Positions 34,062 to 42,502 of a stretch of DNA of 64,000 bases are shown here, piece by piece. Made by a program: the position numbers and the translations under genes. How positions within the stretch are numbered: position 1 is the first letter of the stretch; each line of letters begins with the position of its first letter. Source of the DNA: Rhodanobacter denitrificans (GTDB lineage Bacteria > Pseudomonadota > Gammaproteobacteria > Xanthomonadales > Rhodanobacteraceae); contig QFPO01000003.1 in the NCBI GenBank assembly GCA_003241385.1, forward strand, positions 248,001 to 312,000, written 5' to 3'. The notes below the pieces were generated by a model. The model did not search any database. It worked only from the letters and a program-made list of their open reading frames with translations, and was not told the origin of the DNA.

Positions 34062-35432
34062 ATGCCTGCCGTCCACACGCTTTGCTGCACGCTGCTGTGC
34101 ACTGCCCTGGTGTCCGCGCCGGCACTCGCCGGCGACGGCGATCCGGACCCGCGCTTCGGCGGCAACGGCAGGGCCATCCATTCCTGGCCGCTTTCCTACC
34201 TCCAGGGCGAAACGACTGCCGTCTCGGCCGGCCCGGACGGCAGCGTCGTCGTCGCCGGCTGGGTCAGCTATCCGTCGCCGCAGCAAGATGCCGTCAGCCT
34301 CGTGCGCTTCCGCGCCGACGGCACGCCCGATGCCGCCTTCGGTGACGGCGGCGTCGCGCTGTTCGACCTCGACCCGACCTCGCAGATCGGCGAAAGCGCC
34401 GCCGGCGTGTTCGCCCTGCCCGAGGGCCGCACGCGGGTCGTCGCGACGCTCCGGGTCCCCGGCACGATGGGCGTGCAGCCGCTGCTGCTGGCCGTGCGCG
34501 CCGACGGCTCCCCGGATACGGCGTTCGGCGACGGCGGCGTACGGCGCATCGACATCGACCGCTGGGCCGGCGGCGACGTGCGGGTCTCCGCGGCCGCCCT
34601 GCAGCGCGACGGCCGCATCGTGCTGGCCGGTGCGATCGTCTCCGACTCGGGCGCCGATGCGCTCGTCACGCGCATCCTGCCGAACGGCGACGTCGATGCC
34701 GCATTCGGCGACGCAGGATGGACCCGGCTGCACAGCGACGAGCCGCTTATCGCGACGGCGGTCGCCATCGACGACATCGGCCGCATCGTGCTGGCCGGCC
34801 GCGCGCTCGGCAGCGGCGCGCCGAATCGCCCGATGATCGCGCGACTCGGCACGGACGGCGTGGCGGACGCCGGCTTCGGCGATGCCGGCGTCGTCCGCGC
34901 CGATACCGGACTGGCCGGCGACTGGATTGCGGACGCGGTCGCGACGGCAGTGCGCCCGGTTGCGGGCGTGTTCCTCCAGCGCCGCATCTTCGTGGCGATC
35001 AGCCGCACGTCGCCGCGCAGCACCGGGATCCTCGCGCTCGCCGGCGATGGCTCGATCGCGGCGAGCTTCGCCGATGCGGGATTCCGCAATCTGTCGCGCG
35101 AGGAGGGCGCGCGCATCACGACGCTGGCGATGCGTCGCGACCGGCGCCTCGTGGCGGCGGGATGGATCGACCCGAACGGCCCCGGCGTCACCGATTTCTA
35201 CGTCGCACGCCTCATGTTCGACGGCGCGCTCGATCCGACCTTCGACGGCAACGGCGTCGCGCGCTATCCGATGAATGCGGACGGCGACACTTACGACACG
35301 CCGAGCGCGATGGTGCTGTCGGGCGAACGGCCGGTCGTCGCCGGCACGCTCTACAACAACGGCACGCCGAGCTATCACGTGGGCGTGCTGCGCCTGCAAG
35401 CGGACGCATTGTTCGCCGACGGCTTCGACTGA
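34062..35432 (+). CDS. Secreted delta-60-repeat protein with DGFD C-terminus
   Basis: 456-residue exported protein. The signal peptide MPAVHTLCCTLLCTALVSAPALA is followed by six or more delta-60-type repeats with the core (L/P)D-x-x-F-(G/D)-x-x-G-(V/W), e.g. DPRFGGNGRA, DAAFGDGGVALFD, DTAFGDGGVRRID, DAAFGDAGW, DAGFGDAGVV and DPTFDGNGVARYP. These form propeller-like structures in extracellular proteins. The protein ends LFADGFD, a variant of the DGFE ending. Such proteins often serve as surface or secreted scaffold proteins; no enzyme motif is seen. The start at 34062 is chosen for the signal peptide. Confidence 0.87.
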   Translation: MPAVHTLCCTLLCTALVSAPALAGDGDPDPRFGGNGRAIHSWPLSYLQGETTAVSAGPDGSVVVAGWVSYPSPQQDAVSLVRFRADGTPDAAFGDGGVALFDLDPTSQIGESAAGVFALPEGRTRVVATLRVPGTMGVQPLLLAVRADGSPDTAFGDGGVRRIDIDRWAGGDVRVSAAALQRDGRIVLAGAIVSDSGADALVTRILPNGDVDAAFGDAGWTRLHSDEPLIATAVAIDDIGRIVLAGRALGSGAPNRPMIARLGTDGVADAGFGDAGVVRADTGLAGDWIADAVATAVRPVAGVFLQRRIFVAISRTSPRSTGILALAGDGSIAASFADAGFRNLSREEGARITTLAMRRDRRLVAAGWIDPNGPGVTDFYVARLMFDGALDPTFDGNGVARYPMNADGDTYDTPSAMVLSGERPVVAGTLYNNGTPSYHVGVLRLQADALFADGFD

Positions 35433-35524
35433 CGCAATGGTGCGCCATCGCGGAACGATCCGGATTCCACGACCTGTACCGTTTGCGCAGGACGCTTTCC
35501 GCCCCACCCTTGGAGGTACCTGCC

Positions 35525-35917
35525 ATGAAAACGATGATGCTGATGCTGGTGCTGGCCGTTTCCCTCGCCGGCGGTTGCGGCGGAGGCGGCGACAGCGCCG
35601 AGGGCGTGTTCGCGGACATGACCGCCAACCTGCGGGAGATGTCGGAGATCCTGACCAGCGTCACCGACGAGGCCAGCGCGAAGTCCGCCGTGCCGCGGAT
35701 CGAAGCGGTGCGCGCGAAGATGCGCGACTGTGCCAGGCGCGCACGCGCCGTACGCCGACCCGATGCCGCCACCGAGAAGCGGCTCGACGAGGCCATGCTG
35801 GCGGTCCAGCGCGAAGTCATGCCGGCCATCGCCGACGCCCGACAGCGCCTGATGGCGCAGCCGCCGCTGATGGCGATCCTCGCACCGGCTTTGCAGGGAA
35901 TGGAGCACGATCTGTGA
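35525..35917 (+). CDS. Small putative lipoprotein, 130 aa
   Basis: A clear GGAGG ribosome-binding site precedes the ATG. The signal MKTMMLMLVLAVSLAGGC has a lipobox with lipid Cys at 18, then a Gly-rich spacer and a roughly 105-residue all-helical, charged domain (SEILTSVTDEASAKSAVPRIEAVRAKMRDC and onwards). It resembles small helical envelope lipoproteins of unknown role. It lies 92 bp after the delta-60-repeat gene and may share its transcript. Confidence 0.75.
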   Translation: MKTMMLMLVLAVSLAGGCGGGGDSAEGVFADMTANLREMSEILTSVTDEASAKSAVPRIEAVRAKMRDCARRARAVRRPDAATEKRLDEAMLAVQREVMPAIADARQRLMAQPPLMAILAPALQGMEHDL

Positions 35918-36063
35918 GCGGGATGCGCCGGCGTCCTGCGGTGAAGAACCGCTTTCGGCTGCTGCTCCGCGGATGATGCGACGAGCGGACATGGCAGGCT
36001 CCCGGACTATGGGAAGTCAACCTGACCTCGACCTTGCTTTCGGACTCTGTTCTTGTCATGGAA

Positions 36064-36112
36064 CAACGTCGTGAGGCAGTCGCAAGCCAAGGAAAGTTAA
36101 CCTGACCCCGTT
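36064..36112 (+). repeat. Degenerate repeat C with family tail
   Basis: GTGAGGCAGTCGCAAGCCAA followed by AGTTAACCTGACCCCGTT; similar to 33260-33300. A further degenerate tail, AGTCAACCTGACCTCG, lies at 36015-36030. Together with the B and A copies that follow, these make up the 1-kb non-coding stretch 35918-36951. Confidence 0.55.
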
Positions 36113-36126
36113 ATCCCCTCCCCGGC

Positions 36127-36287
36127 AGGCGGCGACGACGCTCTTACCGATGCAGCGAGGACGTGAGTCGGTGGCCCCGATGAGGGAGGCTGGGGAGGCG
36201 CGTAACCCGTTTGCTACCTGGAACAACACCAGATGCCTGCGACCAGACGTGCGGATGCCGGCTAGAAGTAAACCTGACCCCGTTCTT
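36127..36287 (+). repeat. Repeat family B, copy 2
   Basis: About 88% identical by eye to copy 1 from GGCGGCGACGACGCTC to the tail at 36267-36287. Directly followed by copy 3. Confidence 0.85.
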
Positions 36288-36450
36288 GGCATGACGGCGA
36301 CGCCGCTCGTGCCAATGCTGCGAGGACGTGAGTCGATCGCTCCGATGATGGAGGCTGGGGAGACGCGTGACCCGTTCGCTACCTGGAACACCATCAGACG
36401 CCTGCGATCACCGTAGGGATGCCGGCTGAAAGTAAACCTGACCCCGTTCT
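36288..36450 (+). repeat. Repeat family B, copy 3
   Basis: Head-to-tail with copy 2, more diverged (GGCATGACGGCGACGCCGCTC start), tail at 36431-36450. Directly followed by family A copy 3, so B-B-A form a tandem mosaic. Confidence 0.85.
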
Positions 36451-36452
36451 GA

Positions 36453-36641
36453 GTGGAGGCGCGATCTACGAGGAGCCAAACGGACGATGCGAGCGCTCAC
36501 CCTCATGACGTTGCGATCGACGTTCACAAAGGTGACGCCGGCAAACGTAGACGACGATGCGAGTGAGCAGAAACACGCTCACCGGCAGCGAGGGTGACGG
36601 GGCATGCCGAGACTGCTGAAAGTCAATCTGGCCCCGTTCTT
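36453..36641 (+). repeat. Repeat family A, copy 3
   Basis: Lacks the first ~10 bp of copies 1 and 2. Its tail (36621-36641) has one change, GCCCCG for ACCCCG. Confidence 0.85.
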
Positions 36642-36707
36642 CTTCTCCGATGTCGCGCACAGCCTCGGGTCGAGGCTTCGCTTTCTAGGGCTTTAGGCTA
36701 GATCGTG

Positions 36708-36755
36708 GCGACCATACGTGCAGATGCCGGCCGAAACTAAACCTGACCCCGTTTT
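36708..36755 (+). repeat. Repeat family B, 3' fragment
   Basis: Only the last ~48 bp of family B remain, with tail ACTAAACCTGACCCCGTTTTT. It borders the low-GC gene block that follows. Confidence 0.65.
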
Positions 36756-36951
36756 TCGCCTAAAAATAGTCAGCGATCAGAAAGTGAGCGCGGAGCACAT
36801 CGAGAACGCCGACGGTCTCCCTGGTGTCGTACCGATCACCTCGATCCACGAGAGAAGCCCATCTATTGTATTCGGCACCAACTGCCTTGTTCTGAAACAC
36901 CACTTCCATACGATCTCACCCATTCGAGATAATTCGCCGCGAGCGACCCGC

Positions 36952-37869
36952 TTAATTACCAACCCTTCTGGTCACCCCCTGTTTAAGCGCAGCCTCCAAG
37001 CGAAGAAGCACGAACTGGGAAAGTGTGAGCGAGAGCTGTCTCAGTAGGCGAGCCTGATCCGACTCCGCCATGTATGGGTGCGCCCCAGTCTCACTGAGAA
37101 GGCCATACAGTTTGTCTATTGATTCTCGTTCCTTTTTTTCGAAAATACCCTGTTGCTCCAAGTACTGACGCACATCTATGGGGCGGGATAGCGACACTTC
37201 AACAAGAGGCTCTCCTCGCGAGGCACCAAGAGATCGAGCCCCCTCCTGGAGCGTAAGTTCGAAGAACTTTCTTACATTAGATATGCAGTCTGACCACCTG
37301 CCCGCGACGAAATGCTCTTCTCCAAGACGCAGGAATTCAAAAGCGTCTGAAGCGCGCCCAAGACCTGTTTTATGGAATAGCGAATTCAGAATCTGACTTT
37401 CTTCTTCGACATTAAGTACATCAGATTGCTGCTGCATCAACTCTCCATCTCGATACACATAACCATCCAGCTCCAGCCTTCGCTGAATCTTCTCTGCATA
37501 TGATTTGTACTCCTTTCCTTGGAGCGGATGATCTCGTATTTTTTCGTACCAGCGAAGATAGTCCCTCGAAAGCTCCCTCAGTATTCTTTGCCCCAGCTTC
37601 TTTCGCTGCTGCCAAGTCCAATCTTTCGTTGCGGGAACCAGCGCCTCCCCAGTATGGATTTTAAGCCAAAAATCTTTGAAAGCCCTTATGTGCGCGGGGG
37701 ATCTAGCTAGATTACAAAACCATGCCTCGTACTCGTTTTCATACAAGAAATCATAGACATCATGATTACGCACTTTCTCAGTGGGACCGCCATACCTTGC
37801 AGGCATCTTATAAGTGAAGCGCTGAGTGTATGCCTCAGCAATTGCGAGAGATGATTGCCGGCTAATCAT
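36952..37869 (-). CDS. Low-GC unknown protein with possible HEPN-like C-terminal domain
   Basis: 305-residue soluble, helix-rich protein with GC content near 47%, far below the rest of the window, so clearly acquired. The N-terminal half is rich in Trp, Tyr and Arg (VYDFLYENEYEAWFCNLARSP, KDWTWQQRKKLGQRILRELS). The C-terminal half (about 175-295) holds AFEFLRLGEEHFVAGRWSD and ends with GLLSETGAHPYMAESDQARL and RQLSLTLSQFVLLRLE. That pattern resembles HEPN-type or DUF4145-like helical domains in defence and abortive-infection proteins (inference from pattern only). A canonical R-x4-6-H motif is not certain. It sits beside repeat arrays and has no partner gene beyond a doubtful 73-aa frame upstream. 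Confidence 0.8.
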   Translation of the reverse strand: MISRQSSLAIAEAYTQRFTYKMPARYGGPTEKVRNHDVYDFLYENEYEAWFCNLARSPAHIRAFKDFWLKIHTGEALVPATKDWTWQQRKKLGQRILRELSRDYLRWYEKIRDHPLQGKEYKSYAEKIQRRLELDGYVYRDGELMQQQSDVLNVEEESQILNSLFHKTGLGRASDAFEFLRLGEEHFVAGRWSDCISNVRKFFELTLQEGARSLGASRGEPLVEVSLSRPIDVRQYLEQQGIFEKKERESIDKLYGLLSETGAHPYMAESDQARLLRQLSLTLSQFVLLRLEAALKQGVTRRVGN

Positions 37870-37888
37870 AGTGAAATGACGAGAACCC

Positions 37889-38110
37889 TTACTTACCCAA
37901 CCGCTTCTGTGCGCAAAAGGCCTTTAGAAGTTTGGCGGCGGCAGGCCGCCAGCAGACCCATACTAGCGGATCAAGATATGGAGCATCTCGATTAATCGAA
38001 ATCCCGACGCGCGCACTGCCCGATAGTACCAAATAGCGAAAATGCGTTCTCCGCCCACGCCACTTCGAAGGCGCATAAGTAGATCGGACTAAGAATTTCT
38101 CGCGCACCAA
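37889..38110 (-). CDS. Doubtful small ORF upstream of the low-GC gene
   Basis: A 73-codon frame on the same strand, ending 19 bp before the start of the low-GC gene. It encodes VREKFLVRSTYAPSKWRGRR, then HFRYLVLSGSARVGISINR. No family or clear ribosome-binding site was found. The DNA is AT-richer like the adjacent gene, so it may be a small partner, a decayed gene or non-coding leader. Confidence 0.25.
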   Translation of the reverse strand: MVREKFLVRSTYAPSKWRGRRTHFRYLVLSGSARVGISINRDAPYLDPLVWVCWRPAAAKLLKAFCAQKRLGK

Positions 38111-38134
38111 AGCAAATGAGAACTTAAGAACCGC

Positions 38135-38926
38135 TCACCCACACTTCGAATACCCACAATTCAAACAAGTCGCACACCCATCCATCACGATGGTCGCGTT
38201 CACATTGCATTTGTGGCAGAGGGTAGCGCCGGGCGGAAACGCGCCGGACTCGGCTTCGCCGCCCGTGGCGGCGGCGGGGGATTCGCTCTTGGACTTGGCG
38301 CCGGCAGCCGGCGTGGCGGCCGTGGCTTCTACGTCAGGCTTTTTTTTTGAGCGGGCTTCGTACTCGGCGCGCTTCTCGGCGATCAGCGCGCGCTGGCCGG
38401 CGTCGAGTTCGGGGTCGTGCAGCAGGCCGATCATCTTCATGTGCTGCTCGATGACGGCGCCGAGCTCGGCGACGATGCTCGGCATGTAGACGCCGCCGGT
38501 CTTGAAGTAGCCGCCGCGCGGGTCGAACACGGCCTTGAGCTCTTCCACCAGGAACGTCACGTCGCCGCCCTTGCGGAACACGGCCGACATGATGCGCGTC
38601 AGCGCGACGATCCACTGGAAGTGGTCCATGTTCTTGGAGTTGATGAACACCTCGAACGGACGGCGCAGCTCGTGCGGCGTGCCCTGATTGAGCACGATGT
38701 CGTTGATCGTCACGTACAGGGCGTGCTCGAACAGCGGCGACTTGATCTTGTAGGTGGCGCCGATCAGCGTGTCGGGGCGCTCGACCTTCTCGTGCATCTG
38801 GATGACTTCGGCGCCGGCCGGTTCGGGCTCGGCGACGGCCGCTGCGGGTGCCGGAGCGGCGGCGGGTGCCTCGTCGGGCTTGACCACGGCATAGCCCTTG
38901 ATCTTCTTGTCGATCTTGATGGTCAT
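38135..38926 (-). CDS. nrdJb: Class II (B12-dependent) ribonucleotide reductase, NrdJb subunit
   Basis: 263-residue second part of a split adenosylcobalamin-dependent ribonucleotide reductase. After a short N-terminus (MTIKIDKKIKGYAVVKPDE) and an Ala/Pro linker comes the TSCPD-type domain (about 55-165; TLIGATYKIKSPLFEHALYVT, MSAVFRKGGDVTFLVEELK). A charged linker and a Cys-rich tail follow, with CHKC, CATCLNC and a final SKCG. These C-terminal cysteines are the shuttle that thioredoxin re-reduces. The start at 38926 has AAAGGAG upstream. In Pseudomonas the same split is known as NrdJa/NrdJb. Here the catalytic part lies upstream but is separated by a Lys-rich histone-like gene. Confidence 0.9.
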   Translation of the reverse strand: MTIKIDKKIKGYAVVKPDEAPAAAPAPAAAVAEPEPAGAEVIQMHEKVERPDTLIGATYKIKSPLFEHALYVTINDIVLNQGTPHELRRPFEVFINSKNMDHFQWIVALTRIMSAVFRKGGDVTFLVEELKAVFDPRGGYFKTGGVYMPSIVAELGAVIEQHMKMIGLLHDPELDAGQRALIAEKRAEYEARSKKKPDVEATAATPAAGAKSKSESPAAATGGEAESGAFPPGATLCHKCNVNATIVMDGCATCLNCGYSKCG

Positions 38927-39069
38927 CGCTGCGCTCCTTTTACTCGACGCTGTCTGTCTGACGCGGTATGCGGGCAATACGCCGCCGCGCGCGAATGCGC
39001 GGGCGGTTGCTTCACGGCCGGTCCGCGGCCGGCGCGCCCTGTTCGGGACGCCGGCGCGGAACGGGTCCG

Positions 39070-39762
39070 TCAACGCCGGCGGGCGGCCTTCTTGGCGACT
39101 TTCTTCGCCGGGGCTTTCTTGGCCGGCGCCTTCTTCATCGGCGCCTTCTTGGCCGGGGCTTTCTTGGCGGGTGCCTTCTTGACGGCGGCCTTGCGCGGCG
39201 CGACCTTCTTCACCGCTTTCTTGGCGGCCTTCTTGACCGGCGCCTTCTTGGCGGCGCTGCGCACGACCTTCTTGACCGCCTTCTTGGCGGCGCCCTTCTT
39301 CACCGGTGCCTTCTTGACGGCGGCTTTCCTGGCCGTGGCCTTCTTGACCGCCTTCTTGACGGCAGCCTTCTTCGCCGCGGCCTTCTTCGCGACCTTCTTG
39401 ACCGCCTTCTTGGCGGCGGTCTTCTCGGCCGCGGCCTTCTTGGCGACGGACTTGGCAGCCTTCTTCACGTCGGCCTTGACCTTGCCGGCGGCGGCGCTGG
39501 CGGCCTTCTTCTCGCTGGTCACGGCCTTCTTGGTCTTGGCGACCACGGCGCGGACCTTGCGGGCGGCCTGCTTGCGCGCCTTGACGACGGTGCCGACCGC
39601 CTTCTGCGCGACGCTCTTGGCGGCGTCCTTCACGTCGGTCGCCGCGGTGGCGACGGAACTGGCCAGTGCGCTGGCGCCGTCGACGACGGCGCTGCCGGCC
39701 TCGGCCAGGCCTTCCTTGAAACTCTCCAGCGGACTGCCGGACTCGTTGCCTTCGCTGTGCAT
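39070..39762 (-). CDS. Histone H1-like Lys/Ala/Pro-rich protein (AlgP/HctB type)
   Basis: 230-residue protein. Residues 1-60 are acidic to neutral and helical (ESFKEGLAEAGSAVVDGASA). From about 60 on it consists almost wholly of Lys, Ala, Val and Pro in repeats of the AAKKA and KKAPAKKAP type, ending KKVAKKAARRR. This composition matches bacterial H1-like DNA-binding proteins such as AlgP and chlamydial Hc2. It probably binds DNA or RNA non-specifically and affects nucleoid compaction or transcription. It lies between the two genes of the split ribonucleotide reductase, 43 bp after nrdJa, and is probably co-transcribed. Repeat number is prone to change by slippage. Confidence 0.85.
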   Translation of the reverse strand: MHSEGNESGSPLESFKEGLAEAGSAVVDGASALASSVATAATDVKDAAKSVAQKAVGTVVKARKQAARKVRAVVAKTKKAVTSEKKAASAAAGKVKADVKKAAKSVAKKAAAEKTAAKKAVKKVAKKAAAKKAAVKKAVKKATARKAAVKKAPVKKGAAKKAVKKVVRSAAKKAPVKKAAKKAVKKVAPRKAAVKKAPAKKAPAKKAPMKKAPAKKAPAKKVAKKAARRR

Positions 39763-39805
39763 CTGAAACCCCTCCGACCTTTGGTGTGTGGTTGACGAAC
39801 GTCGA

Positions 39806-42004
39806 TCAGAACTTGCCGTAGTAGCCTTCTTTCAGGGCGTCGAACAGGTTGGCGGCGGTGTGCTTCTCGCCGTCGTATTCGATCTCCTCGTTGCCCTTCG
39901 CCTCCACCACGGTGCCGTCCTCGAGTTCGAAACGGTAGGTGGTGGCGGCTAGATCATGCTCCTTCACCAGCACGCCTTGGAAGGCCGCCGGATTGAACCT
40001 GAAGGTCGTGCAGCCCTTCAAGCCCTGGCGGTGGGCGTAGCGGTAGATGTCCTTGAAGTCCTCGTAGGGGTAGTCGGTCGGCACGTTGGCGGTCTTGGAG
40101 ATCGACGAATCGACCCATTTCTGCGCGGCGGCCTGGATGTCGACGTGCTCCTTCGGCGTGATGTCGTCGGCGGCGACGAAGTAGTCGGGGAGCTTCTCTT
40201 CGGGTTTATCCGAGAACGGCATCGCCTGGCCGTTGATCAGCTCGCGATAGGCCAGGAGTTCGTAGCTGTAGACCGAGACCTTCTCCTTGGTCTTGCGGCC
40301 CTCGCGGATCACGTTGCGGCTGTAGTGGTGCGCGAAGCTCGGCTCGATGCCGTTGGAGGCGTTGTTGGCCAGCGACAGCGAGATCGTGCCAGTCGGCGCG
40401 ATCGAGGAGTGGTGCGTGAAGCGCGCGCCGACCTCGGCCAGCTCGGCGACCAGGTCCGGCGCCACCTCGGCCACGCGCTGCATGTAACGGCTGTAGCGCG
40501 CGTGCAGCACGGCGCCGGTGATCGTATCGCCGGTCTTCCAGCCGTCGGCGGCCATCTCGGGGCGCTTGCGCAGCATCTCGGCGGTGACCGTGAAGGTCTG
40601 CGTCAGGATCGGCGCCGGACCCTTCTCCTTGGCCAGCTCCAGCGCGACTTCCCAGCCAGCCAGCGCCATCTCGCGCGAAACGTCCTCGGTGAACGCGCAG
40701 GCCTCCTTGGAGCCGTAGCGGTGCTTGAGCATCGTCAGCGTGGAGCCCAGGCCCAGGAAGCCCATGCCGTGGCGGCGCTTGCCCATGATCTCGTCGCGCT
40801 GCTGCTGCAGCGGCAGGCCGTTGATCTCGACCACGTTGTCGAGCATGCGCGTGAACACGCGCACGACCTCGCGGTACTCGTCCCAGTCGAACCGGGCCTT
40901 GGGCCCGAACGGGTCGCGCACGAAGGTGGTCAGGTTGACCGAGCCGAGCAGGCAGGAGCCGTACGGCGGCAGCGGCTGCTCGCCGCAGGGGTTGGTCGCG
41001 CGGATCTGCTCGCACCACCAGTTGTTGTTCATCTCGTTGACGCGATCGATCAGGATGAACCCGGGCTCGGCGAAGTCGTAGGTGGACACCATGATCATGT
41101 CCCACAGATGCCGCGCGCGGATGTGGCCGTAGATCTTGCACGCGACCAGGCCGTCCTCGCGGACGACGTAGTGCTTGTGCGTGGGCCACTCGCGCCAGAC
41201 CACCTTCTCGGCGTCGGTCAGGTCGATCTCGCCCTGCTCCTTGACGTGCACCGGAAACACCAGCGGCCAGTCGGCGTCGGTCTCGACCGCCTGCATGAAG
41301 CCGTCGGTGATCAGCAGCGACAGGTTGAACTGGCGCAGGCGGCCGTCCTCGCGCTTGGCGCGGATGAATTCCTTGACGTCCGGATGGCTGACGTCGAACG
41401 TGCCCATCTGCGCGCCGCGGCGGCCGCCGGCCGAGGACACCGTGAAACACATCTTGTCGTAGATGTCCATGAAGGACAGCGGGCCGGAGGTGTACGCGCC
41501 GGCGCCGGAGACGTACGCGCCGCGCGGGCGCAGCGTCGAGAACTCGTAGCCGATGCCGCAGCCGGCCTTCAGCGTCAGGCCGGCCTCGTGGACCTTCTCG
41601 AGGATGTCGTCCATCGAGTCCTCGATCGTGCCGGAGACCGTGCAGTTGATCGTGGAGGTCTTGGGCTTGTGCTCGAGCGCGCCGGCGTTGGACGTGATGC
41701 GCCCGGCCGGAATCGCGCCGCGGCGCAGCGCCCACAGGAAGCGCTCGTACCAGTGGCTGCGCTGGGCCGGTTCCTCGACCTCGGACAGGGCGCGCGCGAT
41801 GCGCTGCCAGGTATGGTCGATCGTCTCGTCGACCGGCTCGCCCTGCTTGGATTTGAGTCGGTACTTCTTGTCCCAGATGTCCCAGGAGGCCGGCTGCAGC
41901 GGAATCTCGGTCGCGCCGCGCGCGAGCTGTTCCAGACGTACCGTGTTCATCGTGTTTTCGGTCTCCCGATTGCGGGCCTCTGGCGGCCGATTTTTGTTCT
42001 TCAT
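39806..42004 (-). CDS. nrdJa: Class II (B12-dependent) ribonucleotide reductase, NrdJa catalytic subunit
   Basis: 732-residue catalytic part that reduces ribonucleotides to deoxyribonucleotides with adenosylcobalamin, working with or without oxygen. Visible family motifs: SNAGALEHKPKTSTINCTVSG, with the active-site Cys that is oxidised to a disulfide; TLKAGCGIGYEFS; ATNPCGEQPLPPYGSCLLGS, where Asn/Cys/Glu form the thiyl radical site; and SSIAPTGTISL near the C-terminus. The start at 42004 has GGAAG 8 bp upstream and gives the length expected for split NrdJa; an internal Met at 41950 is the alternative. It heads a run with the histone-like gene and nrdJb. An NrdR-like palindrome lies about 155 bp upstream. 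Confidence 0.93.
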   Translation of the reverse strand: MKNKNRPPEARNRETENTMNTVRLEQLARGATEIPLQPASWDIWDKKYRLKSKQGEPVDETIDHTWQRIARALSEVEEPAQRSHWYERFLWALRRGAIPAGRITSNAGALEHKPKTSTINCTVSGTIEDSMDDILEKVHEAGLTLKAGCGIGYEFSTLRPRGAYVSGAGAYTSGPLSFMDIYDKMCFTVSSAGGRRGAQMGTFDVSHPDVKEFIRAKREDGRLRQFNLSLLITDGFMQAVETDADWPLVFPVHVKEQGEIDLTDAEKVVWREWPTHKHYVVREDGLVACKIYGHIRARHLWDMIMVSTYDFAEPGFILIDRVNEMNNNWWCEQIRATNPCGEQPLPPYGSCLLGSVNLTTFVRDPFGPKARFDWDEYREVVRVFTRMLDNVVEINGLPLQQQRDEIMGKRRHGMGFLGLGSTLTMLKHRYGSKEACAFTEDVSREMALAGWEVALELAKEKGPAPILTQTFTVTAEMLRKRPEMAADGWKTGDTITGAVLHARYSRYMQRVAEVAPDLVAELAEVGARFTHHSSIAPTGTISLSLANNASNGIEPSFAHHYSRNVIREGRKTKEKVSVYSYELLAYRELINGQAMPFSDKPEEKLPDYFVAADDITPKEHVDIQAAAQKWVDSSISKTANVPTDYPYEDFKDIYRYAHRQGLKGCTTFRFNPAAFQGVLVKEHDLAATTYRFELEDGTVVEAKGNEEIEYDGEKHTAANLFDALKEGYYGKF

Positions 42005-42156
42005 GACGCGCTTCCGTAGCGGGACCGGAGCGGCGCGGCGCAGCTGCGTCGCGGGGCCTCGCCGAGTTGCGGCGACGGGGCGGAACCATCGGTCCGGGGC
42101 GCCGATGCGCTGGTCGGCGCCCCGGCTCGTTCACCCAAATCCTGGTAGTCGCCCCA

Positions 42157-42179
42157 CACAAGACCACAACATCTTGTGC
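42157..42179 (-). promoter_or_regulatory. NrdR-box-like palindromes upstream of nrdJa
   Basis: Two overlapping inverted repeats: CACAAGA (42157-42163) with TCTTGTG (42172-42178), and CACAA (42165-42169) with TTGTG (42174-42178). The 16-mer CCACAACATCTTGTGC (42164-42179) matches the NrdR box consensus at the outer CACAA/TTGTG positions. NrdR represses ribonucleotide reductase genes when dATP is high. The other 450 bp between nrdJa and degP show no gene. Confidence 0.6.
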
Positions 42180-42502
42180 CCGACAGGTCGGCTCACCGTA
42201 CGCCCACCGCGGTCCGAAGTAAAGCGGTTTTCGGTGACGTGTCGTGACCTCCGCGCGAGGCGCGCGAAACGCGCGCGAGCACCGCAAAAAGCAGGTGTCC
42301 GACGCCGCGCGGCGCGCGCTCGGCGGCGTGCCGCAACGATACGGCGGCTGAACCGTGCGGACCGTGCCGGAACCCTCTCCGAGCGCCACGGTCCCATGCG
42401 CCGCTCGGCTGCCGCCGGCAGCGGATCCGTCGCGGTCTGGACCGATCGCGCGCGCGGCCGCTACTGTCCCGCCCTGTTTCTTTCGTGGCACCCGGAGGCC
42501 CG

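Noticed and set aside
30771..36755. Repeat copies considered as a CRISPR array or as small conserved genes
   Set aside because: Units are 160-200 bp, unequal and without spacers; frames in different copies are not conserved and the shared peptide readings are by-products of repeat identity.
42005..42502. Cobalamin riboswitch before nrdJa
   Set aside because: A B12-dependent enzyme made this worth checking, but no B12-box-like sequence was recognised; the NrdR-like palindrome is the only signal found.
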